Source: Thermaerobacter sp. PB12/4term (GTDB lineage: Bacteria > Bacillota > Sulfobacillia > Thermaerobacterales > Thermaerobacteraceae). From it: a stretch of DNA of 64,000 nucleotides. The translations under genes were made by a program, and so were the position numbers. Numbering within the stretch: position 1 is the stretch's first letter; the number at the start of each line of letters is the position of its first letter. Of this stretch, positions 16,863 through 25,555 are shown piece by piece. The notes below the pieces were generated by a model. The model saw nothing but the letters and a program-made list of their open reading frames with translations, was not told the DNA's origin and made no database searches. The stretch is from assembly GCF_003403315.2 (NCBI RefSeq), contig NZ_CP048407.1, positions 992,001 through 1,056,000 on the forward strand. The letters are read 5' to 3'.

Positions 16863-17765
16863 ATGGCAGCCCTTTCCCGCGAAATGCAATCTGCAGCCCC
16901 CCTGCCGCCGGCGGCGCCGCTGCCGCTGGGCCACGGATTCTGGCGCCGCTTTCTTGGCCACCGGTCGGCGGTCCTGGGCGGGGGCATCGTCCTGGCCTTC
17001 GTCCTCGTCGCTCTACTGGCCCCGCTGCTGGCGCCGTACCATCCGACGGACGACGCGGATCTGCTGCAACGCCTCCAGCCGCCGTCGGCCGAGCACTGGC
17101 TGGGCACGGACCACCAGGGCCGCGACGTCTTGAGCCGCATCATCTACGGGGCCCGCATCTCCCTGCGGGTGGGCGTGGTGTCGATGCTGATGGCTGCCGT
17201 GGCGGGCACCGTGTGGGGGGCCCTGGCGGGGTACTACGGCGGCTGGTTCGACATGATCTCCGGGCGGCTGGTGGACCTGATGCTGGCTTTCCCCAGCATC
17301 CTGCTGGCCATCGCCTTTGCCGCCTTTCTGGGACCCAGCCTGGAGAACACCATGTACGCCGTCGCGCTGGTCGCGGTGCCCCAGTACATGCGGCTGATGC
17401 GCGGCCAGGTGCTCTCGCTCCGGGAACAGGACTACGTGGCGGCGGCGCGCGCCCTGGGCTTTTCCGATGCGCGGATCATCGTCCGCCACATCCTTCCCAA
17501 TGCCCTGGCGCCGCTGATCGTTCAGGGAACGCTGGGTGTGGGGACGGCGGTCCTCGACGCGGCGGCCCTGAGCTTTCTCGGGCTGGGCGCGGTGCCACCC
17601 CAGCCGGAATGGGGCCGCATGCTCAACGATGCCCGGACGGTCTTCCGTGTGGCACCCTGGAACATGACCTTTCCCGGGTTGGCGATCATGCTGGTGGTGC
17701 TGGGCTTCAACCTCCTGGGAGACGGCTTGCGGGACATCCTGGATCCCCGGGCCCGGGACGATTGA
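16863..17765 (+). CDS. ABC transporter permease, DppC/OppC type
   Basis: A 300-residue permease of the DppC/OppC family. A polar N-terminus of about 30 residues precedes the first helix. The segment HWLGTDHQGRDVLSRIIYGARIS is the family hallmark (quoted in parts: HWLGTDHQGRD, SRIIYGARIS). The EAA loop is EQDYVAAARALGFSD. It ends with LLGDGLRDILDPR, standard for the family. ATG 16863 lies 39 bases after the DppB-like stop. No dppD/dppF ATPase gene follows; the next unit is the infC operon with its own promoter. Confidence 0.95.
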   Translation: MAALSREMQSAAPLPPAAPLPLGHGFWRRFLGHRSAVLGGGIVLAFVLVALLAPLLAPYHPTDDADLLQRLQPPSAEHWLGTDHQGRDVLSRIIYGARISLRVGVVSMLMAAVAGTVWGALAGYYGGWFDMISGRLVDLMLAFPSILLAIAFAAFLGPSLENTMYAVALVAVPQYMRLMRGQVLSLREQDYVAAARALGFSDARIIVRHILPNALAPLIVQGTLGVGTAVLDAAALSFLGLGAVPPQPEWGRMLNDARTVFRVAPWNMTFPGLAIMLVVLGFNLLGDGLRDILDPRARDD

Positions 17766-17823
17766 CGTCGCGGGGCCGGCCGGTCCCGGCCCCGGCGCCG
17801 CCGGCACTGCACCCCGGCTGCGA

Positions 17824-17852
17824 TTGACGGGCTCTGGCACCGGTGCTACAAT
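17824..17852 (+). promoter_or_regulatory. sigma-A promoter of the infC-rpmI-rplT operon
   Basis: TTGACG, a 17-base spacer, then TACAAT, about 335 bases ahead of the infC start. It opens a long untranslated leader. Confidence 0.8.
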
Positions 17853-17857
17853 GCCTC

Positions 17858-18094
17858 AGGCTAGTCGCTTCCTGCGACCGGCTGGCATTTTTGTCTCAAC
17901 CGGCAGGCAAGCGGAAGCACGAGCTTCCCACCCCAGCGCGTGGAAACTGCGACTGGGGTTTCGGGCCGGGCGGCCCGGTGGCGATCCCTTCCGCCCAGCG
18001 GGCACCTGCATGCGGGGTGCCGGCGGCAGGCGCAGGGTGTCGCGGTGCCGTCCGGGGGATGAGCGGGCGCCGCTTGCGCCCGTTTGCTGTTTTT
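17858..18094 (+). ncRNA. attenuator leader of infC-rpmI-rplT (L20-leader-like)
   Basis: The untranslated region between promoter and infC holds several stems, including GTCGC TTCCT GCGAC near the start. Its end looks like an intrinsic terminator: a GC stem (GCGGGCGC/GCGCCCGT, about 18064-18083) followed by TTGCTGTTTTTG. In Bacillus this operon is controlled by L20 binding its leader and causing early termination; the layout here fits that, but the L20-binding fold was not worked out. Confidence 0.6.
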
Positions 18095-18187
18095 GAGGTG
18101 GTACGGCAGGTCATGGGACGGGTGCCTCCACCCGGGCGGTAAGCGCGGGTGGTGGGGTGCCGGCCAAACTTCCGGAGGTGACGCGCA

Positions 18188-18790
18188 ATCGTCAGGGACC
18201 TGCGCGTGAACGAGCAGATTCGCGTGCGCGAGGTCAGGGTCATCTCGCCCGAGGGCGAGCAGCTGGGCATCTTCCCGACCCACGAAGCCCTGCGCATGGC
18301 CTACGAGCGGAACATGGACCTGGTGGAGGTGGCTCCGCAGGCCCGGCCGCCCGTGTGCCGCATCATGGACTACGGCAAGTTTAAATACGAGCAGGCGAAA
18401 CGGGATCGGGAAGCGCGCAAGCGGCAAAAGATTGTGGATATCAAAGAGGTCAAGATGCGGCCGCGCATCGACCAGCATGACTTCGAGGTCAAGCTGCGCA
18501 ATGCCCGGCGGTTCCTCGAGGACGGCGACAAGGTCAAGGCCACCATCATGTTCCGGGGGCGGGAGATCGTCCACGCCGACCTGGGGCGCCAGGTGCTGGA
18601 GCGGCTGGCCAGGGCGGTGGAGGACATCGCCACCATCGAGCGCCGCCCCGTGGTGGAAGGCCGGAACATGACCATGGTCCTGGCGCCACGCCCCCAGGTG
18701 GTGGGTGCGGCCCGCGCCGAGGCCCGGCCGGCGGCCGGGGAGGGCGAGGGGGCCGCGGGTCCTGCGGGCGAGGAATCGCGCGCCACATGA
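18188..18790 (+). CDS. infC: translation initiation factor IF-3 (AUC start codon)
   Basis: A protein of 200 residues that keeps 30S subunits free and checks the start codon during initiation. Family features: VNEQIRVREVRVI, PPVCRIMDYGKFKYEQ, IDIKEVK-type linker and the C-domain with FRGREI. The ribosome site GGAGGTG (18174-18180) ends 7 bases before ATC 18188. From there the reading VRDLRVNEQIR aligns with the Bacillus N-terminus (MISKDFIINEQIR). The nearest ordinary start, GTG 18206, lies 25 bases from the site and would cut six residues. infC uses AUU in E. coli and Bacillus for autoregulation, so an AUC start fits. The C-terminus has an acidic Gly/Ala tail. Confidence 0.93.
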   Translation: MVRDLRVNEQIRVREVRVISPEGEQLGIFPTHEALRMAYERNMDLVEVAPQARPPVCRIMDYGKFKYEQAKRDREARKRQKIVDIKEVKMRPRIDQHDFEVKLRNARRFLEDGDKVKATIMFRGREIVHADLGRQVLERLARAVEDIATIERRPVVEGRNMTMVLAPRPQVVGAARAEARPAAGEGEGAAGPAGEESRAT

Positions 18791-18956
18791 CATCCGGTTC
18801 GTCCCATGACCGGTGACGGGGCCTGGCCGCAACCCGGTGGCCGCCGCGGGGCGGCCACCCGGCGGTGAGTCCCGGCATCCGTGCAAGCCGCCAGCAGCGG
18901 CTAGCTTGTCTGACAATGTGCCAATTCTCCATAGATGGCCGAAGGAGGCTGGCCCC

Positions 18957-19154
18957 ATGCCCAAGATGAAGACCCACCGCGGTGCGGCCAAGCGGTTCCG
19001 CCGGACGGCGCGGGGGCGCTTCAAGCACCAGCGCAGCAACCGCGGGCACCTGAACGAGAAGAAGACGGGCAAGCGCATGCGGCGCCTGCGCCAGCCCGCC
19101 GTGCTGGGTGCGGCCGACACCAGGACCGTGCGCAAGCTGCTGCCGTACCAGTAA
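18957..19154 (+). CDS. rpmI: 50S ribosomal protein L35
   Basis: A 65-residue, strongly basic protein, of normal L35 length. It opens with MPKMKTHRGAAKRFRRTARG and has the lysine/arginine-rich middle HLNEKKTGKRMRRLR; both are typical. It binds 23S rRNA in the large subunit. ATG 18957 has GAAGGAGG 8 bases upstream. It is the second gene of the infC operon, after a 166-base gap in which no promoter was recognised. Confidence 0.97.
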   Translation: MPKMKTHRGAAKRFRRTARGRFKHQRSNRGHLNEKKTGKRMRRLRQPAVLGAADTRTVRKLLPYQ

Positions 19155-19299
19155 GGCCGCTATGGCCCAGGCGGCCATGGCCGCCCGAGGACAAGCGGCG
19201 GGCCCCGGCGGGAAGCAGCGGCGGTCCCGCCGCGCTGCGCGGCGGCAGTAGACGCGGCATCATGCCATCCGCCAGCAAGGCGTAAGGAGGAAGGTTTTC

Positions 19300-19659
19300 A
19301 TGCCACGGGTCAAGGGCGGTCCCCGGACGCGCCGCCGGCACAAGAAGATCCTGAAGCTCGCCCGCGGCTACTACGGCCGGCGGAGCAAGACGTTCCGTGC
19401 TGCCAACGAACAGGTGCTGCACTCCCTCTGGTACGCTTACCGGGACCGGAGGGCACGCAAGCGGGACTTCCGCCGGCTCTGGATCCAGCGGATCAACGCG
19501 GCCGCACGGCAGTACGGGCTGTCCTACAGCCGGCTGATGAGCGGCCTGCGCAAGGCCGGCGTGGGCCTCAACCGGAAGGTGCTGGCCGACCTGGCCGTGC
19601 GGGACGGAGCGGCCTTCCGGGCGGTGGTGGAACGCGCGCGCCAGGCCCTGGGCACCTGA
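19300..19659 (+). CDS. rplT: 50S ribosomal protein L20
   Basis: A 119-residue L20 of standard length. The N-terminal extension [20 protein letters not shown] is basic and unfolded until it meets 23S rRNA; the C-terminal part has [22 protein letters not shown] and [12 protein letters not shown], all family hallmarks. L20 is needed early in 50S assembly and in Bacillus it also represses its own operon through the leader RNA. ATG 19300 has TAAGGAGGAAG upstream. A strong terminator follows. Confidence 0.98.
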   Translation: MPRVKGGPRTRRRHKKILKLARGYYGRRSKTFRAANEQVLHSLWYAYRDRRARKRDFRRLWIQRINAAARQYGLSYSRLMSGLRKAGVGLNRKVLADLAVRDGAAFRAVVERARQALGT

Positions 19660-19674
19660 CGCCGGGCCGGCGGC

Positions 19675-19714
19675 GCGGGGCGGCTCGCCACGGCGGGCCG
19701 CCCCGCTTGTTCTT
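19675..19714 (+). terminator. intrinsic terminator after rplT
   Basis: 10-bp stem GCGGGGCGGC/GCCGCCCCGC followed by TTGTTCTT. Confidence 0.85.
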
Positions 19715-19758
19715 CCGTTCCAATTGATGGGCCTTCATCAGGAGGAACCCGCTACACG

Positions 19759-21189
19759 ATGTCCCGATCCGCCGGTTCAACAGGCAACGGCCCTGGCCCG
19801 GAGGAACCCGGCACCCGGTGGGCTGCCGGCGAAGGCCGGGCCGGTCCGGTCCGCGAGCCCAACCCGGCCCGGGTGCTGGCCCTGGGGTTTGCCGGGGTCA
19901 TCCTGCTGGGCGGCCTGCTGCTGAGCCTGCCCTTCGCCTGGGAGCCCGGCCACCGGGTGAGCTTCCTGGACGCCCTTTTCACGGCCACGTCGGCGGTGTG
20001 CGTGACGGGGCTCGTGGTGACGAACACCGCCGAGACCTTCTCCACGGCGGGCGAGCTCATCATCCTGGCGCTGATCCAGGTGGGCGGCCTGGGCGTCATG
20101 ACCATGTCGACCCTCTTCGCCATCCTGGTGGGCAAGCGCATCACCTTCCGGGAGCGCCTGCTGATCCAGGAATCCCTGGGCCAGCTCTCGCCGGCGGGCA
20201 TGGTCCGGCTGGTGCTGTACGTGGCGGCCGTCACCGCAGGATTTGAAGTGGTGGGGGCGACCCTGCTCACCCTGTACTGGTGGCTGGCCTACGACATGCC
20301 CTTCGGCCTGGCGGCCTATCGCGGCCTCTTCCACGCCGTTTCCGCCTTCAACAACGCCGGTTTCGACGTCTTTGACAGCCGCCGGCCCAGCCTGGAGCGG
20401 TTCGCCGGTGACCCGGTCATCACCCTGACCATCGGCGGGCTGATCGTGGCCGGAGGCCTGGGCTTCACCGTGCTGGCGGACCTGGGCCGGCGTCTCCGGC
20501 ATCCGCGGCACCGGCTCTCCCTGCACACGCGCCTGGTGCTGTGGACCACGGCGGCCCTGCTGGTGCTGGGCACGGTGCTGGTGGCGGCCGGCGAGTGGTC
20601 GAACCCGGCCACCATGGGCCGGCTCTCCCCGGGGGGCCGGTTCTGGGCCGCCCTCTTCCACTCCATCACGCCGCGCACGGCCGGCTTCAACATGCTGCCC
20701 ATGGCGGAGCTGACCAACCTCACGGTCCTCGCCACCATCCTGCTCATGTTCGTCGGCGGCTCGCCGGCAGGCACGGCCGGCGGCATCAAGACCACCACCC
20801 TGGCCCTGCTTCTGGCCACGGTGCGGGCCACCGTCCGCGGCGAGGACGAGCTGGTGCTGATGGAGCGGCGCATCCCCACGCTGGTCGTGGCCAAGGCCCT
20901 GGCCCTGGCGGTGATGGCCGCGGGCCTGGTGCTGGCGGTGACTGTGGGCATGCTGCTCTGGGACGGTCATTCCCTGGAGGCGACGGTCTTTGAGGTGGTT
21001 AGCGCCTTTGGCACCGTCGGCCTGAGCCTGGGCATCACGCCGGAGCTGACGGCGGCGGGCAAGGTGCTGATTCTGCTTACCATGTATGCTGGGCGGGTCG
21101 GGCCCCTGACGGTGGCCGTCGCCCTAACCCGGCGGGGCCGGCGCCCGCGGGCGGTGCGGTACCCCGAAGAGCGGGTGCTGGTGGGATAG
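19759..21189 (+). CDS. potassium uptake protein, TrkH/KtrB family
   Basis: A 476-residue membrane protein with the four membrane-pore-membrane repeats of the TrkH/KtrB superfamily. The first pore loop reads TSAVCVTGLVVTN; others are seen at SAFNNAGFDVF, TPRTAGFN and FGTVGLSLGIT, each with the filter glycine. It carries K+ (and perhaps Na+) across the inner membrane together with the RCK subunit encoded next. The first 35 residues are a polar Gly/Pro-rich leader. ATG 19759 is 13 bases after TCAGGAGG, a rather long spacing, but no better in-frame start was seen. Confidence 0.94.
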   Translation: MSRSAGSTGNGPGPEEPGTRWAAGEGRAGPVREPNPARVLALGFAGVILLGGLLLSLPFAWEPGHRVSFLDALFTATSAVCVTGLVVTNTAETFSTAGELIILALIQVGGLGVMTMSTLFAILVGKRITFRERLLIQESLGQLSPAGMVRLVLYVAAVTAGFEVVGATLLTLYWWLAYDMPFGLAAYRGLFHAVSAFNNAGFDVFDSRRPSLERFAGDPVITLTIGGLIVAGGLGFTVLADLGRRLRHPRHRLSLHTRLVLWTTAALLVLGTVLVAAGEWSNPATMGRLSPGGRFWAALFHSITPRTAGFNMLPMAELTNLTVLATILLMFVGGSPAGTAGGIKTTTLALLLATVRATVRGEDELVLMERRIPTLVVAKALALAVMAAGLVLAVTVGMLLWDGHSLEATVFEVVSAFGTVGLSLGITPELTAAGKVLILLTMYAGRVGPLTVAVALTRRGRRPRAVRYPEERVLVG

Positions 21190-21319
21190 GCTGCGGGCCG
21201 TGGCGGCACGCCAGGCCGCGGCAGCTCCGGCCCGGGGAGGCCGCCGCGACGGCCGCTACGACCCTTGCCGGGGGCGCCCCGGCAAGGGCCCAGGAAGAGG
21301 TCAAGGAGGGGAAGGGCGG

Positions 21320-21979
21320 ATGCCCGTCCGGGAATTTGCCGTCATCGGGCTCGGCCGGTTCGGCCGGGCGGTGGCGACCACCCTGTACGAGATGGGGTTC
21401 AGCGTGCTGGGGATCGACTCCGACGAGCAGGTGGTGCAGGACATGGTCCAGCACGCCACCCACGTGGTAACCGCCGACGCCACCGACGAGGACGTCTTGC
21501 GGTCCTTGGGCCTGCGCAACTTCGACGTGGTGGTGGTGGCCATCGGCGACCTGGAGGCCAGCGTCCTGGTGACCCTCATGCTGAAGGAGATGGGGGTCCG
21601 GCGGGTGGTGGCCAAGGCCGTCAGCGAGCATCACGGCCGGGTGCTGCAGCGCATCGGCGCCGACCGGGTGGTCTTCCCCGAGCGGGACATGGGCATTCGC
21701 CTGGCCCAGCGCATGGTATCGGCCCACTTCCTGGACTACATCGAGGTCTCGCCGGACATCAGCGTGGTCGAACTTCAGGCCGGCGGGGACATGGTGGGCA
21801 AGACGCTGGAGCAGCTGCGGCTGCGCAACCGCTTCCGCGTGACGGTCATCGCCCTCCGGCGCGGGGACGAGGTGATCGTGGCCCCGGGCGCCGGGGCCAC
21901 CATTCAGGCGGGGGACCTGGTGGTGGTCATCGGCAGCAACGAGAACATCCGCCGCATGCAGGAAGAACTCGGCCTCTAG
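21320..21979 (+). CDS. potassium uptake regulatory subunit, KtrA/TrkA family
   Basis: A 219-residue cytosolic RCK protein. The N-terminal Rossmann domain has the nucleotide-binding GLGRFGRAV motif near residue 10 and the acidic end of strand two (GIDSDE), where adenine nucleotides or NAD(H) bind; the C-terminal TrkA-C domain spans about residues 140-219. It gates the KtrB-like channel encoded upstream. ATG 21320 has AAGGAGGGGAAGG upstream. The pair is one operon with a 130-base gap. A single RCK unit per chain fits KtrA rather than E. coli TrkA, which has two. Confidence 0.94.
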   Translation: MPVREFAVIGLGRFGRAVATTLYEMGFSVLGIDSDEQVVQDMVQHATHVVTADATDEDVLRSLGLRNFDVVVVAIGDLEASVLVTLMLKEMGVRRVVAKAVSEHHGRVLQRIGADRVVFPERDMGIRLAQRMVSAHFLDYIEVSPDISVVELQAGGDMVGKTLEQLRLRNRFRVTVIALRRGDEVIVAPGAGATIQAGDLVVVIGSNENIRRMQEELGL

Positions 21980-22095
21980 CCGTCCGGTCCCGGCCGCGGC
22001 GCCGGCAGGCCGGGATCGGCCCGGCCGTTGCGGGACCAGGGGACCGGCTGCGGCCGGGCGTGCAACCGGCAGGGGAGGGACCGCAGGCCAGCGCC

Positions 22096-22956
22096 ATGCT
22101 CATCACATCGCCCCACAACCCGCGGATCAAGCGGCTGCGCCAGCTCCAGGAACGCCGCCACCGCCGGCGCCTGGGTGCCACCCTGGTGGAGGGGCGCCGC
22201 TTCGTGGCGGAGGCGCTGGCGGCCGGCCGGGCCGTCCGCCAGGCCGTGTACACCGCCGCCTTTGCATCCTCGGCGGCAGGAGCGGCTCTGCTGCGCGACC
22301 TGGCCTCGGCCGGCTGCCAGCTGGCGGAGGTGCCGGACCGGCTGCTGGCGGAGGTGGCCTTGACCGAAACGCCCCAGGGGATCGTGGCTGAGGTGGCCGT
22401 GGACGAACCCGGCCCCGCCGGTCCCAGCTGGTGGCAGGGAGTGGCAGCGGCCCCCCTGCCCCTGGCCCTGCTGCCCGATGGCGTGCAGGACCCGGGCAAC
22501 CTGGGGACCCTGTTGCGGGCAGCCGAAGGGCTCGGGGCGGCGGGAGCCGTGATGGTACCGGGTACCGTCGATCCCTTTCACCCTCGGGCCGTGCGGGCGT
22601 CGGCCGGCGCATGCCTGCGGCTCGCGCTGGCCCGGGCGGGCGACGCGGCGGAGGCCGCCCGCGCCGCCCGGGCGGCGGGCCTGGCGGTGTGGGTGGCCGA
22701 AGCCGGTGCGGCCACCGCCTGCTGGGATGTGGACTGGCGCCGCCCCGCCCTGCTCGTGGTGGGCAACGAAGGGGCCGGCGTCAGCCCCGCGGTGGCCGGG
22801 CAGGCCACGGGCCGGGTGGCCATCCCGCTGGCGGGGGGCATCGGGTCCCTTAACGTGGCCATGGCCGGCACCATCCTGCTCTACGAGGCGGCCCGGCAGG
22901 CTGCGAATTCCGGTTCCGGGCCCGGGACCGGCCAGGGGGCGGGGGCCCTCTCCTGA
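22096..22956 (+). CDS. SpoU/TrmH family 2'-O-ribose rRNA methyltransferase
   Basis: A 286-residue SPOUT methyltransferase. The N-terminus ITSPHNPRIKRLRQLQ is the substrate-binding domain opening seen in YsgA/RlmB-like enzymes. The trefoil-knot domain has LLPDGVQDPGNLGTLLRAAE, then VVGNEGAGVS and IPLAGGIGSLNVA, the three SAM-binding motifs. It should methylate a 23S rRNA ribose using S-adenosylmethionine; the exact site is not readable. In Bacillus ysgA lies next to pheS, as here. The ATG 22096 lacks a close ribosome site, the nearest GGGAGGG being about 17 bases away. The C-terminal tail is Gly/Pro-rich. Confidence 0.9.
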   Translation: MLITSPHNPRIKRLRQLQERRHRRRLGATLVEGRRFVAEALAAGRAVRQAVYTAAFASSAAGAALLRDLASAGCQLAEVPDRLLAEVALTETPQGIVAEVAVDEPGPAGPSWWQGVAAAPLPLALLPDGVQDPGNLGTLLRAAEGLGAAGAVMVPGTVDPFHPRAVRASAGACLRLALARAGDAAEAARAARAAGLAVWVAEAGAATACWDVDWRRPALLVVGNEGAGVSPAVAGQATGRVAIPLAGGIGSLNVAMAGTILLYEAARQAANSGSGPGTGQGAGALS

Positions 22957-23019
22957 GCGGCGGCCCTCCGGCCGAATCGGGTGCCCGTCGCCCGTCCCAA
23001 GAAGCTCGGTCGCCGAAGT

Positions 23020-23295
23020 TCAGTCGCCGAAGAAGGGCAGGTCGAAATCGAACAGGTCGTCGAGAAAGTGCTTGCGCCGCTTGCGGCCGTAGGGGTGACG
23101 CGTGTACGGGACCTCATGGCCGGTCTCCCCGCGGTGCCGGAAGTCTTCCTCCTCCCAGCGCTCGGCGCCGGCCAGGAGCTTCTCCAGCTCGCCCCGGTCG
23201 AGCCAAACGCCGCGGCACTCGGGACACACGTCGATGGCCACGCCGCGGCGCTGTACCTCGCGCATGGGCACCTCGCACAACGGGCAGCGGATCAT
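23020..23295 (-). CDS. zinc-ribbon (zf-TFIIB type) protein
   Basis: A 91-residue protein with a zf-TFIIB zinc ribbon at its N-terminus: RCPLCEVPM, then VCPECRGVWLDRGELEKL, the two CxxC knuckles and the highly conserved GVWLDxGEL. The C-terminal half is charged with RKRRKHFLDDLFDFD. Such small ribbon proteins are widespread and have no defined role. ATG 23295-23293 has GGAGGTGG just upstream on the minus strand. It converges with the rRNA methylase and diverges from yqzL. Confidence 0.88.
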   Translation of the reverse strand: MIRCPLCEVPMREVQRRGVAIDVCPECRGVWLDRGELEKLLAGAERWEEEDFRHRGETGHEVPYTRHPYGRKRRKHFLDDLFDFDLPFFGD

Positions 23296-23425
23296 GATTC
23301 CACCTCCCAGACCATGGTAGCCCAGGGGGCCGGGCGGAGCCAGCCAGACCCGCAGGGCAGGGCCGGTGGAAAAGGCCCGCACCGGCCCCGGGGCGGGGCC
23401 TGGGATGGCCATGCCCTGGCGCTGG

Positions 23426-23455
23426 TTGTGGGATTTCCCGGAGCCATGCTATAAT
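23426..23455 (+). promoter_or_regulatory. sigma-A promoter for yqzL
   Basis: TTGTGG, an 18-base spacer, then a perfect TATAAT, 45 bases ahead of the yqzL start. It may also feed the pheS T-box leader, for which no better promoter was found. Confidence 0.75.
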
Positions 23456-23499
23456 GCCCGCAACTGGCAGGCGGCCGCCAGGCAGGGAGAGGTGCGGAG

Positions 23500-23601
23500 A
23501 TGGGTCCGCTGACGGCCGACGTCTTCTGGCAGCTGTTCGAGCGCACCGGGTCGGTGGTGGCGTTTCTGCTGTACCGGTTGTTCCTGGGCGCCGACGGCTG
23601 A
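23500..23601 (+). CDS. yqzL: YqzL family small protein
   Basis: A 33-residue protein: LTADVFWQLFERTGSVVAF then LLYRLF. This is the whole YqzL pattern (an aromatic-rich helix with TGS and a YLLY-like end) known from spore-forming Firmicutes; function unknown. ATG 23500 follows GGGAGAGG and a clear promoter, which argues that this very short frame is expressed. A membrane or peptide-binding role could be guessed from its amphipathic nature, but nothing supports it. Confidence 0.75.
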   Translation: MGPLTADVFWQLFERTGSVVAFLLYRLFLGADG

Positions 23602-23756
23602 CGGGCGCCGGCAGCGGCGGCAACCGGTGGGTGCCATGGCAACCGGTTCTGTACCGTCACCGCCCTAAACGGAATGTCCCAGGGGTCGCTTTGACAGCCG
23701 CCCCATCGGCGGCGGGCGCAGGCCGATCCCAGGCGGCGCCTCCCTTCAGCGTAGCC
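23602..23756. other. spacer between yqzL and the pheS T-box
   Basis: A perfect TTGACA stands at 23691-23696, but no -10 is found 16-18 bases on; instead a GCCGCC-ccat-GGCGGC hairpin follows. No terminator is seen after yqzL, so read-through from its promoter into the T-box leader is possible. Confidence 0.4.
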
Positions 23757-24158
23757 AACGACAGCCAGGAGATCTTCCAGCAGACCTGCAAGGAACGGGT
23801 CGAGTAGTCCGGAGACGGCCCTGCAGAGAGGGCGGGCCGGAGGCTGCAAGCCCGCCCGGGCGACGGCCGGATGAAGTTCCCCCGGGAGCAGGCGGCTGAA
23901 CGGGCGAGATGCGGCGGCCAAGCCGGTGTCCGGTGGAAGCCGGTTCGTCCCAGTAGGCCGTTCCGGGAGGGGCCCGTTATCGCCCCAGCGGTCGGTCACG
24001 GTGTCGGGGCCAGGGGCGTGGCGCCCGGCGCTGTCGCAGCGGCCTGGGCGGGGCTTGTCCCGTACCGTGCCGACCCGCCGAGGCGCCGTGCCGCGAGGCC
24101 GGCGCGAACCAGGGTGGTACCGCGGAGCTCGTCCGCCCCCGGAGGGGGCGGCTTTTTT
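23757..24158 (+). ncRNA. T-box riboswitch leader of pheS-pheT
   Basis: A leader of about 400 bases. AGAGAGGG lies at 23825-23832, the T-box GGTGGTACCGCG at 24113-24124, and an intrinsic terminator follows (CCGCCCCC/GGGGGCGG stem at 24133-24151, then six T at 24153-24158). TTC at 23877-23879, after ATGAAG, is a good candidate phenylalanine specifier. Uncharged tRNA-Phe would favour read-through into pheS. Confidence 0.93.
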
Positions 24159-24274
24159 GTTGGCTGCAAACCCGTCGAGGGGACGTCCCCATGGACGTGC
24201 ACGGCCCCATCGAGGCACGGCCAACCCAGAAGGCGCACAGCCGACCGAGAAGGGGTTAGGGAAAGAGGTGGCAC

Positions 24275-25402
24275 GTGGTGACCCAGGGTGCGATGGAACC
24301 GCAGCAGGGGGGACAGGCTCCGCCGGTGCGCGGCGAGGATCCCGGTGCCGGCAGGGGCACGTCCAGCCCAGCTCCCGATCCGGAGGGCATCGCCGAGCTG
24401 CAGCACCAGGCGGAGGCCGCCATCGCCGGAGCCGAAAGCCTGGCGGACCTGGAACGGTTGCGGGTCGAGTGGCTGGGCAAGAAGGGCCGCATCAGCCAGC
24501 TGCTGCGGCAGATGGGAAGCCTCCCGCCCGACCGGCGGCCGGCCTTCGGCCAGCGGGCCAATGCGGCCCGGCAGGCGGTGGAGGAGGCCCTGTCCCGGCG
24601 TCGCCGGCAGCTGGAGGCCCAGGAAGAGCGGCGCCGCCTGGCGGCGGAACGGATCGACGTCACCTTGCCCGGGCGCCCGGTGCTGCGGGGGCGGCGGCAT
24701 CCCCTGCGCCGGGTGGAGCTGGAGATCATCGCCATCTTCCGGGGGCTGGGGTTCACCGTGGCCGAAGGGCCGGAAGTGGAGCGGGATTACTACAACTTCG
24801 AGGCCTTGAACATCCCGGCGGACCACCCGGCCCGCGACATGCACGATACCTTCTACCTGACGGGCGACATCCTGCTGCGCACCCACACCTCCCCGGTCCA
24901 GGTGCGCTACATGCAGGCCAGGGCGCCCCAGCTGCCGGTGCGGATCATCGCCCCGGGCCGGGTCTACCGCCGGGACGACGATGCGACCCACTCGCCCATG
25001 TTCCACCAGGTGGAGGGCCTGCTGGTGGACCGGGGAGTCAGCTTTGCCCACCTGAAGGGCACCCTGGCCGAGTTCGCCCGGCGCATGTTCGGCCCCCAGA
25101 CCCGCTACCGGTTCCGGCCGAGCTACTTCCCCTTCACCGAGCCCAGCGCCGAGATGGACGTCTCCTGTCCCCTGTGCGGGGGCAGCGGCTGCCGCACCTG
25201 CGGCGGCAGCGGCTGGATCGAGATCCTCGGCTCGGGCCTGGTCCACCCGGCGGTGCTGCGGGCGGGGGGGTACGACCCGGAGCAGGTTTCGGGCTTCGCC
25301 TTCGGCATGGGCATCGAGCGCATTGCCATGATCAAGTACGACATCGACGATCTGCGCCTGTTCTTCCAGAACGATCTGCGGTTTCTCGGCCAGTTCCGCT
25401 GA
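24275..25402 (+). CDS. pheS: phenylalanyl-tRNA synthetase alpha subunit
   Basis: A 375-residue catalytic subunit of the (alpha-beta)2 enzyme that charges tRNA-Phe. After a 35-residue Gly/Pro-rich leader comes the coiled-coil domain (about 37-120), then the class II core: motif 1 near [13 protein letters not shown], motif 2 at [23 protein letters not shown], and motif 3 at [13 protein letters not shown]. The insert [17 protein letters not shown], with four cysteines, is found in many Gram-positive PheS proteins. GTG 24275 follows AGAGGTGG. It is under the T-box leader and followed by pheT after a 150-base gap. Confidence 0.96.
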   Translation: MVTQGAMEPQQGGQAPPVRGEDPGAGRGTSSPAPDPEGIAELQHQAEAAIAGAESLADLERLRVEWLGKKGRISQLLRQMGSLPPDRRPAFGQRANAARQAVEEALSRRRRQLEAQEERRRLAAERIDVTLPGRPVLRGRRHPLRRVELEIIAIFRGLGFTVAEGPEVERDYYNFEALNIPADHPARDMHDTFYLTGDILLRTHTSPVQVRYMQARAPQLPVRIIAPGRVYRRDDDATHSPMFHQVEGLLVDRGVSFAHLKGTLAEFARRMFGPQTRYRFRPSYFPFTEPSAEMDVSCPLCGGSGCRTCGGSGWIEILGSGLVHPAVLRAGGYDPEQVSGFAFGMGIERIAMIKYDIDDLRLFFQNDLRFLGQFR

Positions 25403-25555
25403 CGGCCGGGGTGGGGTGCAAGGGCCTCGGGGGCGGTCCGGCCTGGCGGGCCGGCCGGCCAGGCGGGCGGTACCCGGGCCGCGCCCCGCAAGCCATGCCG
25501 GTGGCCACGGCGGGACAGGGGAACAGGCATCGCGGCGACGGGGAGGAAGGCCAAG

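Noticed and set aside
23691-23720. TTGACA as promoter of the pheS leader
   Set aside because: No -10 at 16-18 bases; a GCCGCC/GGCGGC hairpin occupies the place.
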